A stretch of DNA of 64,000 bases from Letharia columbiana (taxonomy: Eukaryota; Ascomycota; Lecanoromycetes; Lecanorales; Parmeliaceae). The number at the start of each line of letters is the position of its first letter. The first letter of the stretch is position 1. Below the pieces are notes generated by a model. It saw only the letters and a program-made list of their open reading frames with translations. It was not told the origin of the DNA and did not search any database. The translations under genes were made by a program, and so were the position numbers. Of the stretch, positions 49,201 to 62,764 are shown one piece after another. Location of the stretch: the NCBI RefSeq assembly GCF_014066305.1, contig NW_023501063.1:496001-560000 (forward strand), read 5' to 3'.

Positions 49201-52200
49201 TCGCTATATAATAACTAAAAGTCTTATTATTATATTATTTATATAGAGATTCTTAATACTTTTTTATAATCTATTTTTATATCAAATAGGAGAGAGAGCG
49301 AGCATTACGAAAGTAAAAGAGTTTATATTCATCGATATTTCATTAGCTCGGCTATAGAAAGTACGTATTAGATAATATATGAACTTTTAGATACCTTTTT
49401 TCAGTTTTAGATCCTTTCTATAAAGTTATTTATTTATAATTATTTACTAGATAGAGGGTAAAGTATCGTTTATATATCTTCTTATTTAATCTTAAGATAA
49501 TTTAACTTATAAAATATACTATCGAGTATATAAGGTTAAGTCTTTTAATCTAGCTTAGAATAAATATATAAGAGAATTATTAATAAAGAGTTTTTATCTA
49601 ATTTAAATTAGTAGATTTTATAGTTCTAGCGCTTCGATAGATAAGTATAGTAGTATTCTTATAATTATAATTAGAATTAAAATCGCGATTTAGCTATCTT
49701 ATCTTAAGAAATTAATTTAGAGCTTTAATTATTATAAGACTTAAATTAGATAAATTCATCTAATATAATAACTAAATTATATTAATAAGAGAAATTTATA
49801 GAAATTATTAAATCTCGATTAAAAGGTAGTAGATAACGAAGTTGAAGCTATTAAAATTATTAACTAGATATTAAAAGAAGATATTAAGGATTACGGATAT
49901 ATAGATAATTATCTAGCTACTCTAAAGAGTTTAATTCTAACTAGCAATTAGATTTTTCATATCTCAATATACTTTACTAGAGAAGATACGTTAAAAGATA
50001 GAAATTATAAAAGTAAAGGTGCTAATAAAAGAGTATTTTATTATAAGAGTTATATAAGACTTAAATTATTATTAAACTCGCTAATAATAGATCGATATAA
50101 CGATAATTCGAAAGATAAGAAATTAGATTAATTAAATAGAGAGAGAGGGAAAATACTAGTAACTAATAAGCTAAAAGTTGAAAGCTAGAATTATTAATCG
50201 AGATACTAACTATTTAAATCTCCGCAGATAATAATATATAAAACGACATTCGCGAAATTATATATACGCGTACTTATTAAGAAGTTTAATTTATAGAGCT
50301 AGACTTTTAGTTATATAAGCTATTTCGACTATAGAAAACTATATAAAAAAGAATTATTATAATAATATATCGATATTATTATATTAATATAGTTCACGCT
50401 ACTATAAAGATAGATATATATTTAAAATTAGCGAGAGATTCTAAGATTAATAAGAATAACTTAAATATAATTAGTAATTATATAAAAAATAATAAGAATA
50501 TACTCGAGAGTAATAATTTAGATATACTAATAAAGAATATAGAGTAAAGAATATAATTAAATAATTAAGATAGATAGCTATTATATATATTATTAGAGCT
50601 AGCAATTACTTCTATACTCTATTTCTATAATATAATTAATAATTTAAAGTATATTCTATCTATTTAACTTAATATTAATAATTAATCTTTAAAACGCTAT
50701 AATCTTTTTATTTTTATTATCGAAATAAGTAACTTAATAGTTTATTAATCGTCGTTCTAAGGTCTTTATTCTATAAGAGATTTTATATAAAGTAGTCTAA
50801 AGTATCTAAAAAGCCTCTTATATCTTATCTTATAGCTTCTTTAACGTAATTTATATCTTCTTTAAAAGCGCTACTTTCGCTAGTAAATATCTATTCTACT
50901 ATATAAGCTTATATATTCTTTAAATAACGTTAATCGACTCTCTTTTCTTCTTAATTTTAAATCTATAAGAAAGAAGGTTAAGACTTAAGAAGTCTACGTC
51001 GCTTATTAGAATATAACTATTAATATTTATATAATCGATTAACACTCTAAAGAGTAAGTTTTTCGATACGAGTTATAAATTTCTTTTTTAGTTTAAATAG
51101 TATCTCGAGATATAATATTCTAGTTACTCGAATTTCAGTAAGTTATATAAAGATTAAACTATATTAAAGTTTATTTTATAGATAAATTATTTAAGTAATA
51201 ATAGTTCTAATCTTAGAAGTATCTATAGACTTATTATAATAAGATTATCGCTCGTCTTAATCTAATACTATTATTTTATATACTATATAATTCTCTATAA
51301 CTTCGCTACTTTTATAGTAGAGTAACTTTAAAAGTAAATAAGCGATCGCTATTTCTACTTATCTAGTACTTTATTAACAATATTAGCTAATAAATTAGAG
51401 GACTATATATAGAAAAGCTTTAAATAGAAAGTTATATTATACTCTAAATAAAATTAAGTCTTTACTAATATTACTCTTCGATATAGATATTTAGCATTAA
51501 GCTACTTAAATTAATAATATTTATTTTAATAGAGACGTAAAGATTAATAAAGTACTATCGATAAAGAGATATAGATTTTCTATTAAATCTATAACTTAGT
51601 AACTATTCGCAGCTAGAAATATTAATTATAATATCGAAATAAGTAAAGTTAATATTTATAACTTATCTTAGCGAAGCTATTATAAATTTATATTCTTCGA
51701 TTAAGTAAGATCTACTACTATCGCCTATAATAGTTCACATAATCTTTATATAATTAAAAAGTATAAATATAATTTAGATAAGAAAAGAAGTAAAGCTTAG
51801 CTATTTAAATATAGTTCTTTAATTAACATTTAGAATATATTTTAAAGAAGCGATAAGATATACGTCGTCTATAAATATATAAATATATTTCTTTAATACG
51901 TTTTAGTTATATCTAGAGAGCATTTAGTCTTATTAAAGATTATAGTAATCTATAAATAAATTCGCTAATTTTATAATTCCCTATTTTTTTATAATAATAA
52001 TCGAAGATTCTAGATAATCTCTTTTATCTCTATATTAAGCTTAATCTCTTCTATAAATATCTAGACTATAAATAGTTATTACTAGATTATATAAATCGAA
52101 TTAAGATAAATAAATTCTCTCTAATATAATCGATTATCTCTAATATGAATAGTTAATATTAATTAGAGTATATTTTCGAATTAATTAAAGATTAAGTAAA

Positions 52201-53250
52201 AGAATATTTAGCGTATTAATACTATTATAATAGAAATAATAAAGCCTACGATATTTCTAATAGATCTCGATTTTATTATTTTATAGTATCTAGAAAGATA
52301 AAATAATAATCTTAGAATTAAGAGCTTTTTAAGCGCGATAGCGACGTCGAATTTAATATAGCTTTAAAGAATATATACTAGAAAGTCGTAGAGATATTAA
52401 CAACTAATATTTTATAGTATAAATTTCTAAGAGAGACTCGCGATAGTAAATACTTAATATCTTATATCTTGATAGTCTAAGTATCTACGAGAATAGACTA
52501 GAAAATATTTATATCTTTAGAAGTAGAGATCTTAAATAGTAAGGCGTATAAGAAAGATTAAAGAGTATAATAATATTTATAAAATATCGTTTTATAGAAG
52601 ACTTAGTAGTAGTAAGAATAGATCTTAGTAAGCGAAGTTAAGACTAATAAGGCTAGGGCTATAGCTATAAATAACTATATCTTATATAAATATACTTTAG
52701 ACTATAATATAAAAAAATTTCACTCGAATCTAAAGGTATTCTTCTATATAAAATCTCGAAAGAAGAAATAACTATCTGCTTATTAGAGTAATAGTAAGGC
52801 CTCTTAATATACTAGATAATTATACTAGTAATAATATAGATATCATTAATATCGTAAGAATATACTATTTCTTAATTCTTTAATGAAAGTTATTATATAG
52901 ATTCGAAGGATAAAGACTATAAGTATAAGAATACTCGTATCTTATTAAGATATAGTTACTTATATTCGTCTAGCTTTTAAGCGAGTCTAATAACGATAAG
53001 ATATTTATAGTATAATCTACTACTAAAATCTATTTATAAATATAATTAATTAATATAACGCTTTAAGCTTAATCTTTTTATATCTTATAGATTTACTATT
53101 ATTATTATTCTACTCTACTAATTATTTCTTATATATACTTCCTTATAGCTTATTATCTTTCTTAGTCGACTTATAAATTTTCTATTAATATTATATAAGA
53201 TATCTATATCTCGAAAAGCGTATTAGATATTCGAAGTATTCGAAAGAATT

Positions 53251-53322
53251 CGTATACGTATACTCATATCGCTTAAGATAATTTAAGCGTATATAAGATT
53301 AAGCGTAAATCGTATACGTATA
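53251..53322. repeat. CGTATACGTATA direct repeats flanking a hairpin
   Basis: The 12-mer CGTATACGTATA, which contains the palindrome CGTATACG, occurs at 53,251-53,262 and again at 53,311-53,322. Between them is an inverted repeat GCTTAA-GATAAT-TTAAGC (53,271-53,288). This could be a protein-binding arrangement or chance. Confidence 0.5.
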
Positions 53323-54469
53323 AAATCTAGACTTTTTAGTTATCGAAATAGAGGCAGTATAATTATAAGTAGCGTTATTAATATTTTTCTATTCTAAACC
53401 TAGATTTTAATTAGTCTTTTATATACTTCTTATAACTTATAATAATAGTAAATAAAATATAAGTCTTATCTTTATTAGTAATCGAAATTACATCTATATT
53501 AATCTCTAATAATTTAATAATTAGATTAATCTTTAAAATCTCTTTATATATCTCTCTTTATATAATAGTAATATTGTTTATAATATTAATACTAACTCGC
53601 TTCTATATTATTACTTCGCTATAAGCAATATAAATTAGCTTATAAGTCTTTTCTAAATTCTACTTATTCTTACTCTATTCGTAAATTATAATTTTACTAA
53701 TAATTAAGCTAGCGCCGTTATCTTAAATAGTTCAATTAGATTTAATAAGCTTTTTAAGCGCTACTTTTATCGATAAGTTACGCTAATTTTCACATCTAAT
53801 CTTATTTATTATCTTTATAGAATTTTAACTTAATAAATAGTAAGTCTTATTTAAGATAGCCGCTATTATTAAAGTATAATTATTTCTAATTAACTAAAAG
53901 ATCGCTAGAGTACTTTTAATTATATATCTAAGTATTTATTATAAAAATATTATAGAATATTTATTATAAGATAATACCTCGCTAGCGATTAAAGTATTAT
54001 CGCTTATATTACTCTCGAAATAAGCGATATCTATAGATTTTAAATAATATTAAGTTATTTCGACTAGCTCGTTAATAGCTAGATTAATATTATCTTAATA
54101 ACTTAATAAAGCGATAATCTTTACTTAAAGATCGACACGGCTCTTTCTCTAAACCTTCAAATTTACTTTATTAAGATCTTAAAAGTTCTTATCCCTTAAA
54201 AGAAGAAAGAATAAAGTTTTTTCGCTATTCTAATACTATTCTATTTATTACATTACGCGTTTCTAATTCTCGCCTCTATAAATTCTAAGATATTCTTCTT
54301 AAATTTTTTTTTATAGTCTTAAGAGAAGTAGATAGCTTAGCGTTATAAGGTCGTTTAAAGACTTAGAAAACGCTCTCGCAATTTAGATCTTCTACTATAA
54401 TCGAGAAATAGAAAGTTATAGAGTTTCGATATTATATTATAAGAGTGGAGATTAGTATTAAGTATTGCA

Positions 54470-54650
54470 AGTTTTTATTTCTAAAGCGTCTACTCATGAG
54501 TGTAATAGTCTAATACTTTTTTTGCCTCGTCGTTTTTGCGATAAAATACTATCCTTTACTCTACCCTTTCGATAGAGTTTAATTTTTTAATAAAGAAACA
54601 GCTATAGCAGTGAGAGCTCTATTCTTCTACCTATTTTCATTATATAACTT
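54470..54650. other. low-RIP island
   Basis: About 180 bp with surviving TTGCAAG, CTCATGAGTGTAATAG, TTTGCCTCG, AAACAGC and GCAGTGAGAG. This contrasts with the surroundings, where CA/TG are nearly absent. It contains the 10-bp palindrome ACTCATGAGT at 54,492-54,501. No terminal repeats were found. Confidence 0.4.
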
Positions 54651-57600
54651 TCTAGAAAATCTTTCTTATAATTATATATTCGATAGATCTTTATTATATT
54701 TATCTTATAATATAAAATCTTTTATTAATATATAAATACTATGATTTATAACGTAGTCTAGTACTATATTAATTATCTATATAGCGATCGAGATATAAAG
54801 ATAATCTATTAATATTAATCTAGAGTCTTACGAAGTTTATCCCTTCTTCGAATTTTCGATAGTCGAATTATCGTATATTAATACTTCGTTCTAAACCTTA
54901 GAGACTTTAAGAAGTCTTATTTATATATACTTACTCTCGATAATATATAGATCTCTTAGCGTTAATAATAATCTTCTAAAAGCTAAAGATCTTAATATCT
55001 CGATATTACTTAATTTCTAAATAAAGTAATTAGCGATAATTATATTAAGAGAAAGAGAATTAAATATTAGAATAGTTCTTATAAACTTAACTTAATTAAA
55101 GAAACTATATATAAAGTATTTAAACTCTCTTTCTACGATAAATAATATCTCGATATTACACTATAATAATAGTTTATATACTTTACTTATTAAGTTAAAT
55201 TTTCTAAGTTAAAATAACTTAGAGATTACTTATATTAATAATATTATCTCTTTTAAATAATAGATTAATATTTTAGATATAAAAAGCTAATAATTAAAGA
55301 TTTATCTTTAATAACTATAGTAATAGCTAAGCGTATATCTTTTATCAACTTTATCGAATAAATTAAATATAGATATTTATAAAGGAAACTAGCTTATAGT
55401 AACTTACTTTCGATATTTAAAGCTAATAGAGCTACGCTTAATTTAAGCGCTTAATTAAGCTTAAATTATTTAATTTTCTCTATTATATTTAATTACACGC
55501 AGTTCGCTAGCGATAACATTTATAATAATAAATATTAAGGCCTAATAATAATAAATACTTATTCTTTAATATATTCTCTATAAATACTTAACTAGCTATA
55601 GCATTTTTATAAATATTAAGAATAAAGAAACTAGAGCTACTAATAATAATAGCTTATAATAATTCGTAAAAATAGCTACTTATATAAAGTAATTATAATA
55701 ACGCTATAATTCGATTTTAAGCTATTTAATAGCGCGAACGTATTTATAAATTAAAATTTTAATCTTAAATCAGTTATATCACTCAGTCGAAATATTATAT
55801 AATTTCTTATATACTTTAAATTTCTTACTACTCTCGCTACTCGACTTTCTTTTTAATTTTAATTATAGCCCTAGCGTATTATACGCCTTATAAGATTTAT
55901 ATATAAGATTTCTATAATTCGATATATCGAAGTCGATAGTTAAATACTACTAGGTGATAAATTAGCTTATAATTTATAAAAAATCATTAATCTTACGTCT
56001 TACGATTATGATATTCTATATATAGATAATAAATAAATTCATAGAAAGACGAATAGAGAACTCGATATATTTCTAATAATAATAATATATTATATAGGTT
56101 TCATAATCTAGCTTATAGTAATTTAAGTTCTTCGTATTAATAACGAATATCTATATCGAGTTTTTAATTCTTTTTAATAGCTACTCTATAGAAATACTAT
56201 ATAGATAAGATCTTATAGTTTCTTTATAATAATAACTATCTTTTATAAACGTAGAAGATTTAATAAGTTCGAAAAAGAATAAAGATACTATAAAAGCGAA
56301 AGCTATCTTCTCTAGATTTTAATTCTTTCTTAATTATAGATATATTAGTTTTCAAAACTCGCTTATTTAATTTATATTATTAATTATCCATTATTCTTTA
56401 AAAAGAAAGATATTTAGATAAAAATAATCTCTATATAACTTCTAATCTAATCAATTTTAAAGGTCTCGCTATATACTTTAATTATTTAAGAATAAAATAA
56501 ATAACCGATAAAGACGAGGGATAAAGCTATTCTAAAAGATATATCGAAAATTTAAAGCTTTAGACGAGATAGCTTCTTTTTAATATCGGTTCTAAATAAG
56601 AGTATAATATTAGAATAAATAATCGAGGGCTAAATACGTAAGCTTTTCTATAATATCAAGTTGATAGAATTATTATATTTTAAATTACTATCTTAAAATA
56701 TTCTAATTACTATAATATAAGCTAGCTAAAAAAGATTATAAATATATTAATATTCTATTACTAAAGAATTTCTAGAGATTAGTCTTAAAGCTATAAAAGT
56801 AACTCGTCTACTAGTATATATTAGTATATATAATTATAAAAGAATCGATACGTATACTTTCTATATATAAAGCTTATTCTTAATATTCTTAGAGCGAAGA
56901 TATTTATAATCTATTAAGTCTTAGTATATTTCTTAATTATAAAAGATCTTAATTATATATTATAATCGTTTAATTATATATTAGAGTCGTTATAGCTTAA
57001 AAAAATATAAGTTAATATATCTAATATTATAGTCGTAGTAATCGCTATTTTAACGTTTAAAGTATTATTAATATAATTAAATATTCGCTACTCTATTTCA
57101 AAATATTCTTTTAAAAAACTTTCGAGATTATATATATTATAAAAGTTATTTAATAATTAGTATTTAAGAAGATAACGAATCTATTAAATAAAACTATTAA
57201 ACTCTTAGATTCGCGAACGAAAAAACTAGCGAGTTAGCGTATTAAAAATCTTAGAATAATAAGAAATACTTTATCTGCGAATAAAGAGATTAAGTATAAT
57301 TAAGTTTTCTAAATATATACTTTTATTAGAGTAAGCGTAACGATTAATTAGAGTAAACTTATCGAAGTTAATACTAAAAGCGAGATTAAAAAAATTCTAA
57401 ATAGCGTACTCTAACTTAATTATATCTTATAATATTCTTAGAAACTTAAAAGAAATAACGCTATAAATTTCTTCTCTATCGATAATTAGAACTCTAATAT
57501 TAATAATAAGTAATTTTAAAGTTATAATAATACTACTAGTATTATATAAAAAATAGTTTTAGATATAATATTAATAATCTACGCTCGATTTTATAGAATT

Positions 57601-58685
57601 AAATAGCTATATATAAATATCGTATAAAGTATATCTATAAGTAAGTATATACTTCGGTCGACGACGAAGGTAGAAAAGATAAGTGCTATTACTTCGAAGT
57701 CGCGATTACTATAGTATTTTTCTTTTAATATTCTCTTAATAAATTTAAGCCGTAGATATAGAACAATTTATAGATATCGAGATTAAAATATTAAATTAGC
57801 GTTATAGACATCGATTATAATCTTCGACTATTAGAATATTATAAAGAATTCGAAATATCTAAATTAGTAAAGGCTTATAAATTACGTTATAAATAAGATA
57901 TAACTTAAAATCTATTTTAGATTAATATGCTTTTATTATAGAAATATATATTTCTTATAGTATATAATAGGCGAAAAAGTATTTATAATTATACTTGATA
58001 TAATATAAGAGATTAAATCTTAATTAGAGAGATTATACTAGATATCGAGATATAGAAATCTAAGTATATATATATAATAGTCTTACTATATCTCGTTATT
58101 TCTATAACTAACGTAGATAAAATTAAATAATAAAATTCTATTACGCGATAAGTGCTATATCGCTTCGTAAATAAATTAAATAAGATAAGTTACTAAATAT
58201 AGTAATTAAGCGTTTTAGCGCAGCTATTAAATCTCGTCTATATATTATAATATTATCTTTTTTAGTTAACGATAGCGGGCTAGCGAAGAGATCTATTTAT
58301 CGATAAGATAGAGAATAATAATAGATGAAAAGTACTCTATAAGATCTTATTAATAGAGATTAAATCGAAAATTCTATATTTAAAGTATATTAAATATAAT
58401 ACTAATCTCGTTCTTATAAATAATAATAATAACCTTTAAACGTAGAGTATTTAAAGAGCTTAAGATAGTATTTATAATTACTTATAATTTTAAACGCTTA
58501 ACTATATTATCGAGATTAATAAAATTATTTATAAAGATATAAATAATATCGATAAAGAGGAAAAAAAGATAGATATAAATAATATTAGAGTAACTTAGCT
58601 CTAGTAGAGACTATTATTAAAGACGATAAATAAATCGCTTATAATAAGTTATATCTTAAGTCTTAATAAGAAATTTAAAAATAAT

Positions 58686-58711
58686 ATCATCTATAAATCT
58701 GAAAAGTTTCT
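58686..58711 (+). repeat. MITE left terminal inverted repeat
   Basis: 26 bp, matching the right terminal repeat at 24 of 26 positions. The mismatches are TA where the right copy has GC, as RIP would produce on this side. Confidence 0.85.
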
Positions 58712-59248
58712 TTTCATACGATTTCCGTTAGATCCGCACCATAAGTACGATTTAGTACGATTTAGTCTATTAAGTAGACTTTATCTATATCTAACTCTTT
58801 CCGCCAGTTCTATTAGTTTAGCAACTTTAAAAAATTTTTAGTAACTTTAAAAATTTTACGTAATATACTCTAATATACTCTAAGTACTATTCTATATATA
58901 TATAATATTAATATATATTATTATTAATATATATATTATTATATATACGCATTATTATACGCTATATTAGAGTATTATCTATACGACTAATTTTATTAAA
59001 TCGTCTAATTTTGTAGTCAAATTTGAGTTAACGTTAATACTCGTTATCGTAGAACCTTATTATCGTAACGTCGATTATTAGAACTTTTCTTTTTTTATAT
59101 ATATTACTACTAAACTAATAGAACTAACGAAAAAGATTAAAATAGTTATTGAACCAGCGGAATTTAGGCGGATTCTAATTAGATTTACTGATTCGGCGGA
59201 TTTTGTAATTTTCGCGACAAACGCGCGATCAGCAATTTCAAATTTTGC

Positions 59249-59274
59249 AGAAACTTTTCAGATTTGCAGATGAT
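59249..59274 (-). repeat. MITE right terminal inverted repeat
   Basis: 26 bp reverse complement of the left end, with the less mutated version (GC retained). It is followed by CGCTATCGG, where the DUF3723 flank begins. Confidence 0.85.
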
Positions 59275-59419
59275 CGCTATCGGCGAAGAGAATAGAATAT
59301 TTAGATTTTAGATTAATTATATCGATATAAATATTAGCTAATTTATTCTAACGACCTTTCTTAATATTATTATAAGAAAAGAATTCCCGAAGAGTAATAT
59401 TCTTTACTTTTTAGCCTAT

Positions 59420-61870
59420 AAAAAAAATTAGTAATAGTCGCTATTTCTTAGAGTCGATTAAATTACTTAAAATCTACGATAGTCGACCTTCGTTATAGAT
59501 TATGATTTTATACTCTTCTTCGAGATTTATCTAAGTGAGATATTTATATAGCTTTATATTAGAAAGAATTATCTAAAGAAAGTTATATAAAGAAATAAGC
59601 GATTAGACTTATAAATAGAAAATTTCGATAGCTAAATATAAAAATAGCTTATTCGAGCTATTATTTATAGATATAATTACGAATATTTATTAGAGAGTAG
59701 TTATTATAAGAATAAATTATATCTAATTCTTATTCGATATAAGTATAGAGTCTTCTATTAATAGTATCGAGAATTTGTTAATAGAGAAGAAATAAGTATT
59801 TTATAAGTTTGTAAAGCTGTCGATTTATAAGCTAAAGGTCGAGAATATATTAATTAATTCTCGATAACTAGATTCGAAGAATATAGTCTATCTACGAAAT
59901 ATCTATCTCTTAAAAGAATATTATCGATTAGACTCTTAATATTATATTTCTATTCTTATAGATTAGACTATACTTAATTAAGCTCTAGATAAGAATAATA
60001 TCTCTTATTTATTATTAAAGAGCTTTAATAAACTAAAGCTATTAAGTGTTAATAGAAAGATTACTTATCTTTATAATAAATATCGACTAAAAGTAACTAA
60101 GAAAGTTCTTAAGGCGAATAATAAGTAATAAATAGTAAATGTATATCTCGAGAGTAAGAGTCGAAATTAGATTTTAAAAGTATATTAATTAATCTATCTC
60201 TAGACTTAAGTAAAGCGAGTAGATATACTATACGCGAAAAGTACTCAAATACTCTAAATTTCTCGAATGAGGATATTTTTCGATATCTTTAATATTATTC
60301 TTTAAGAAATAAGTAATCTAGTAGAGTTAAATAGCTCTCTAGACTATCTAAAAGTAAGAGAAGAAATCTAAGATAATTAAAAAGATTCGTCGAGAAGGAT
60401 AAGAATATAGAAAGATTTAGAAATAATCTTAATAATCTAATATTCTATACTAGTCTATAATTAATATTAAAGCTTAGAACCTTTTATAGACTTTTATTAT
60501 TACGTTATTTAAAGAAGTTTATATAATATCTAAGAAAAGTTAAAATAATATAGAACTTCATCTTAAGAGATAATAAAGATCTCTATTTTTAACTGAATTT
60601 ATATACAATATAGAGTCTAAAAAATAGATATTCTTATTACTCTACTAAGAATCTCGCACTTATAAAGAAATACCTAGACGAATATAAAATATTTTCTTCT
60701 TTATATTTTAACGCTTAGCGCGATTAACTTCTTTAATATCTTCGCGTTATAAAGCACCTTATATTATTAATCTATATATTTTTAAAAGATATAAAATATC
60801 TTAAGTTATACGCAAGAGTTATAAAAGAGCTTCTTTCTAAAAAATTTAAAGGCTTTATTCGATAAGCTTTTAATCGCTAATATAATAAATAAAAGACTTT
60901 CTTTAAGTAGATTAATAAAGCTAATACCGTCGCTAAGTAGATCTTAAATTCTAATTCGAAGGCTTATTAAAAGTTATATCGCTAGCTCTAGCTCTTCGCT
61001 TAGCGATATCGTGACTTCTCTAAAATAACTAGTATAACCTCTTAAAAAGACTCTTAAAAGTCTAAGTTTATTAAGATTAATATCGAATATAGTTAATAAT
61101 ATATTATATTAATACTTACCTCTAAGTCTAATTATATAAATATATTAGATATCTTTATAGATGCGGATAAGATTATAATATATAATTTTTTTCGCTATAC
61201 TCGATCGTCGTAACTCTATTATTTTAATAATATTATATTTAATCTTAATATTCGATATATATATAACGTCTTAAAGTAGATTCGGCTACGCGACGCTATT
61301 ATTAAGATTTTCGAAATCTCTTTAAATTGTAACTCGTATAGCTCGAATATATTACTACGTTGTGATAGATCTTTTAAGTAGACTTTCTATAACGATATCG
61401 ACCGCCTCTACTTACGATATATATATAAGAATTATAAAGATATATAGCGGAAGCGATATATTACATCTTTCGCAGTTAAACGAAATATTTTTTACGCTTT
61501 TTTTAATTTATTAAGCGACTTAAATAGTTATCTAAGTAACCTTAAACTCGAAATTAGTTTTCTATCTTTATTAATCTTTATAGTAAAGTAGAATTAGAAA
61601 TATAATAAGAAGACTATATCGTTACGCGATGCTAGAAATAATACGCTTATATCTTCTAAATATAGATCTCTATTTTTTAATTCTAAATCGAATATAGCGT
61701 AAGCGCTTTTCGATATTACGACGCGATTCTATAGCTTATTACTACCCCCTATCTTCTTATACTTATAAAGCCTTATATCGCTTAATTATAGAGTATCGTA
61801 TATTGAATAAGTTAAAATACGTTATCTAATAGTCTATTTTTTCTAATATCTCTATCGCTATTAGAAGATA
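59420..61870 (+). pseudogene. DUF3723-family protein relic
   Basis: One plus frame can be followed from about 60,150 to 61,860 through RIP-type stops, with family landmarks in order: Y-S-N-T-L-N-F-S-N-E-D-I-F-R-Y-L (from about 60,242), matching 'YSNALNFSDGEIFRNIR'; L-S-R-L-S-K-S-K-R-R-N-L-R-stop-L, matching 'WLARLSESKRRDLRQL'; F-Y-R-L-L-L-L-R, matching 'FHRLLTLRCPEE'; Y-I-F-L-K-D-I-K-Y-L-K-L-Y-A-R-V-I-K-E-L-L, matching 'YTFFEDLKYLEPCAK.LK.LL'; F-K-G-F-I-R (60,845) matching 'KFKGSIRQAF'; L-F-A-stop-R-Y-R-D (60,992); and Y-I-T-S-F-A-V-K-R-N-I-F-Y-A-F-F (around 61,469), matching 'YLTSFAVKRDIFRAFFG'. The region 59,420-60,150 probably held the N-terminus but its frame is unclear. Function of DUF3723 is unknown; it recurs in fungal lineage-specific DNA and Starships. 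It is dead here. Confidence 0.82.
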
Positions 61871-62369
61871 ATTACTTTAAAATTAAATAACTTCGAAGAA
61901 GTCGAAACTCTAGCGAGAATAAGTATCTTATTATGAAATTAAAGATTAGTGGTATTAAAGTGAAATATCTCTATATAATCTATAATAATAACTCTAAATA
62001 TAAGTTCGTTAACGAATCTAGCGTTATAGAGAATCTATACGATATAAATAATATTATAATCTATATCTCGTTTATAAAAGTTAATAGATTAAAATTATTT
62101 TAAAAGTCTTAATAACTTAAGTAGATATAAAGTATAATTAGTATTCTCTCTATTCTATTAAATAGTATAATTATATATCTAAATCAAATATTATATAATC
62201 TAAAAATTTAAAAATTATTATTTATATTTTCTCTAAGGACCTTAAGTATAATATCGCTTAGAAGTCTTAAATCTTTTTTTATTTAATAAGTTAGCTATAA
62301 TTTTAATTATCTTAAACTTCTACTTCGACTTAAAGCGATCTTAAGATCTAATATCTTTAAACTTTATAA
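61871..62369. other. degenerate RIP'd DNA
   Basis: AT-rich sequence between the DUF3723 relic and the minus-strand coiled-coil relic. No motif or repeat was identified. Confidence 0.4.
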
Positions 62370-62720
62370 TCTCTTTTTTTTTTAAGTATATAGCATCTTA
62401 ATAGCTAGTTATTATCTTCTCGAACTCTATCTTTATTATCTTTAGCTTCTTCTCGAGATTATTAATATATTACTTCTTATTCTTAATCTTTAAAATAAGA
62501 TTATCTATTCTAGACTCTTTATTAAGCTTCTCTATAACTTTAGATCTCTCTTTTTTTAAGATTATCTATACTATAATTAAGAATTTAGATAGATAATTTA
62601 AAGTAATATAGTAGCGCTCGAGATATTTCTCTATCTTAATATACTTCTTAAACTCAAAATTTAGCTTAAGACTAATCTTTTTATATTTTTCTCTTTCTTC
62701 TTATAACTAGTAACTTAGCT
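62370..62720 (-). pseudogene. coiled-coil protein relic
   Basis: On the minus strand about 110 codons run with only about two stops and encode a charged heptad-like sequence: E-R-E-K-Y-K-K-I, K-Y-I-K-I-E-K-Y-L-E-R-Y-Y, I-E-K-L-N-K-E-S-R, L-E-K-K-L-K-I-I-K-I-E-F-E-K. This predicts a long coiled coil. The frame may extend upstream to about 62,760 with former Gln codons. The family cannot be named from such sequence. It converges on the DUF3723 relic. Confidence 0.45.
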
Positions 62721-62764
62721 AATTTTATATTTATTATAACTCTCGAAAGATATTCTTTTATTCT

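Larger units (their letters stand above)
46271..58685. other. degenerate RIP'd DNA, no identified gene
   Basis: About 12.4 kb of strongly mutated sequence. A partly open plus frame with basic residues lies near 50,010-50,350, not identifiable. Short less-mutated patches occur near 49,310-49,420 and 54,470-54,650. No RNA gene, intact frame or element terminus was identified. Confidence 0.4.
58686..59274. mobile_element. MITE-like element with terminal inverted repeats
   Basis: A 589-bp segment with 26-bp terminal inverted repeats. The left end (58,686-58,711) reads ATCATCTATAAATCTGAAAA..., and the right end (59,249-59,274), as reverse complement, reads ATCATCTGCAAATCTGAAAA..., both continuing GTTTCT. 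The two differences (TA versus GC) are RIP-type. Inverted similarity resumes deeper: AGTTCTATTAGTTTA at 58,806-58,820 is complementary to 59,111-59,125. Both arms keep CA/TG, whereas the centre (about 58,830-59,020) is nearly pure A/T. There is no coding capacity. An AT dinucleotide borders both ends but a target-site duplication cannot be fixed. Terminal-repeat style resembles fungal Tc1-mariner/pogo-derived MITEs; this family assignment is tentative. Confidence 0.8.
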
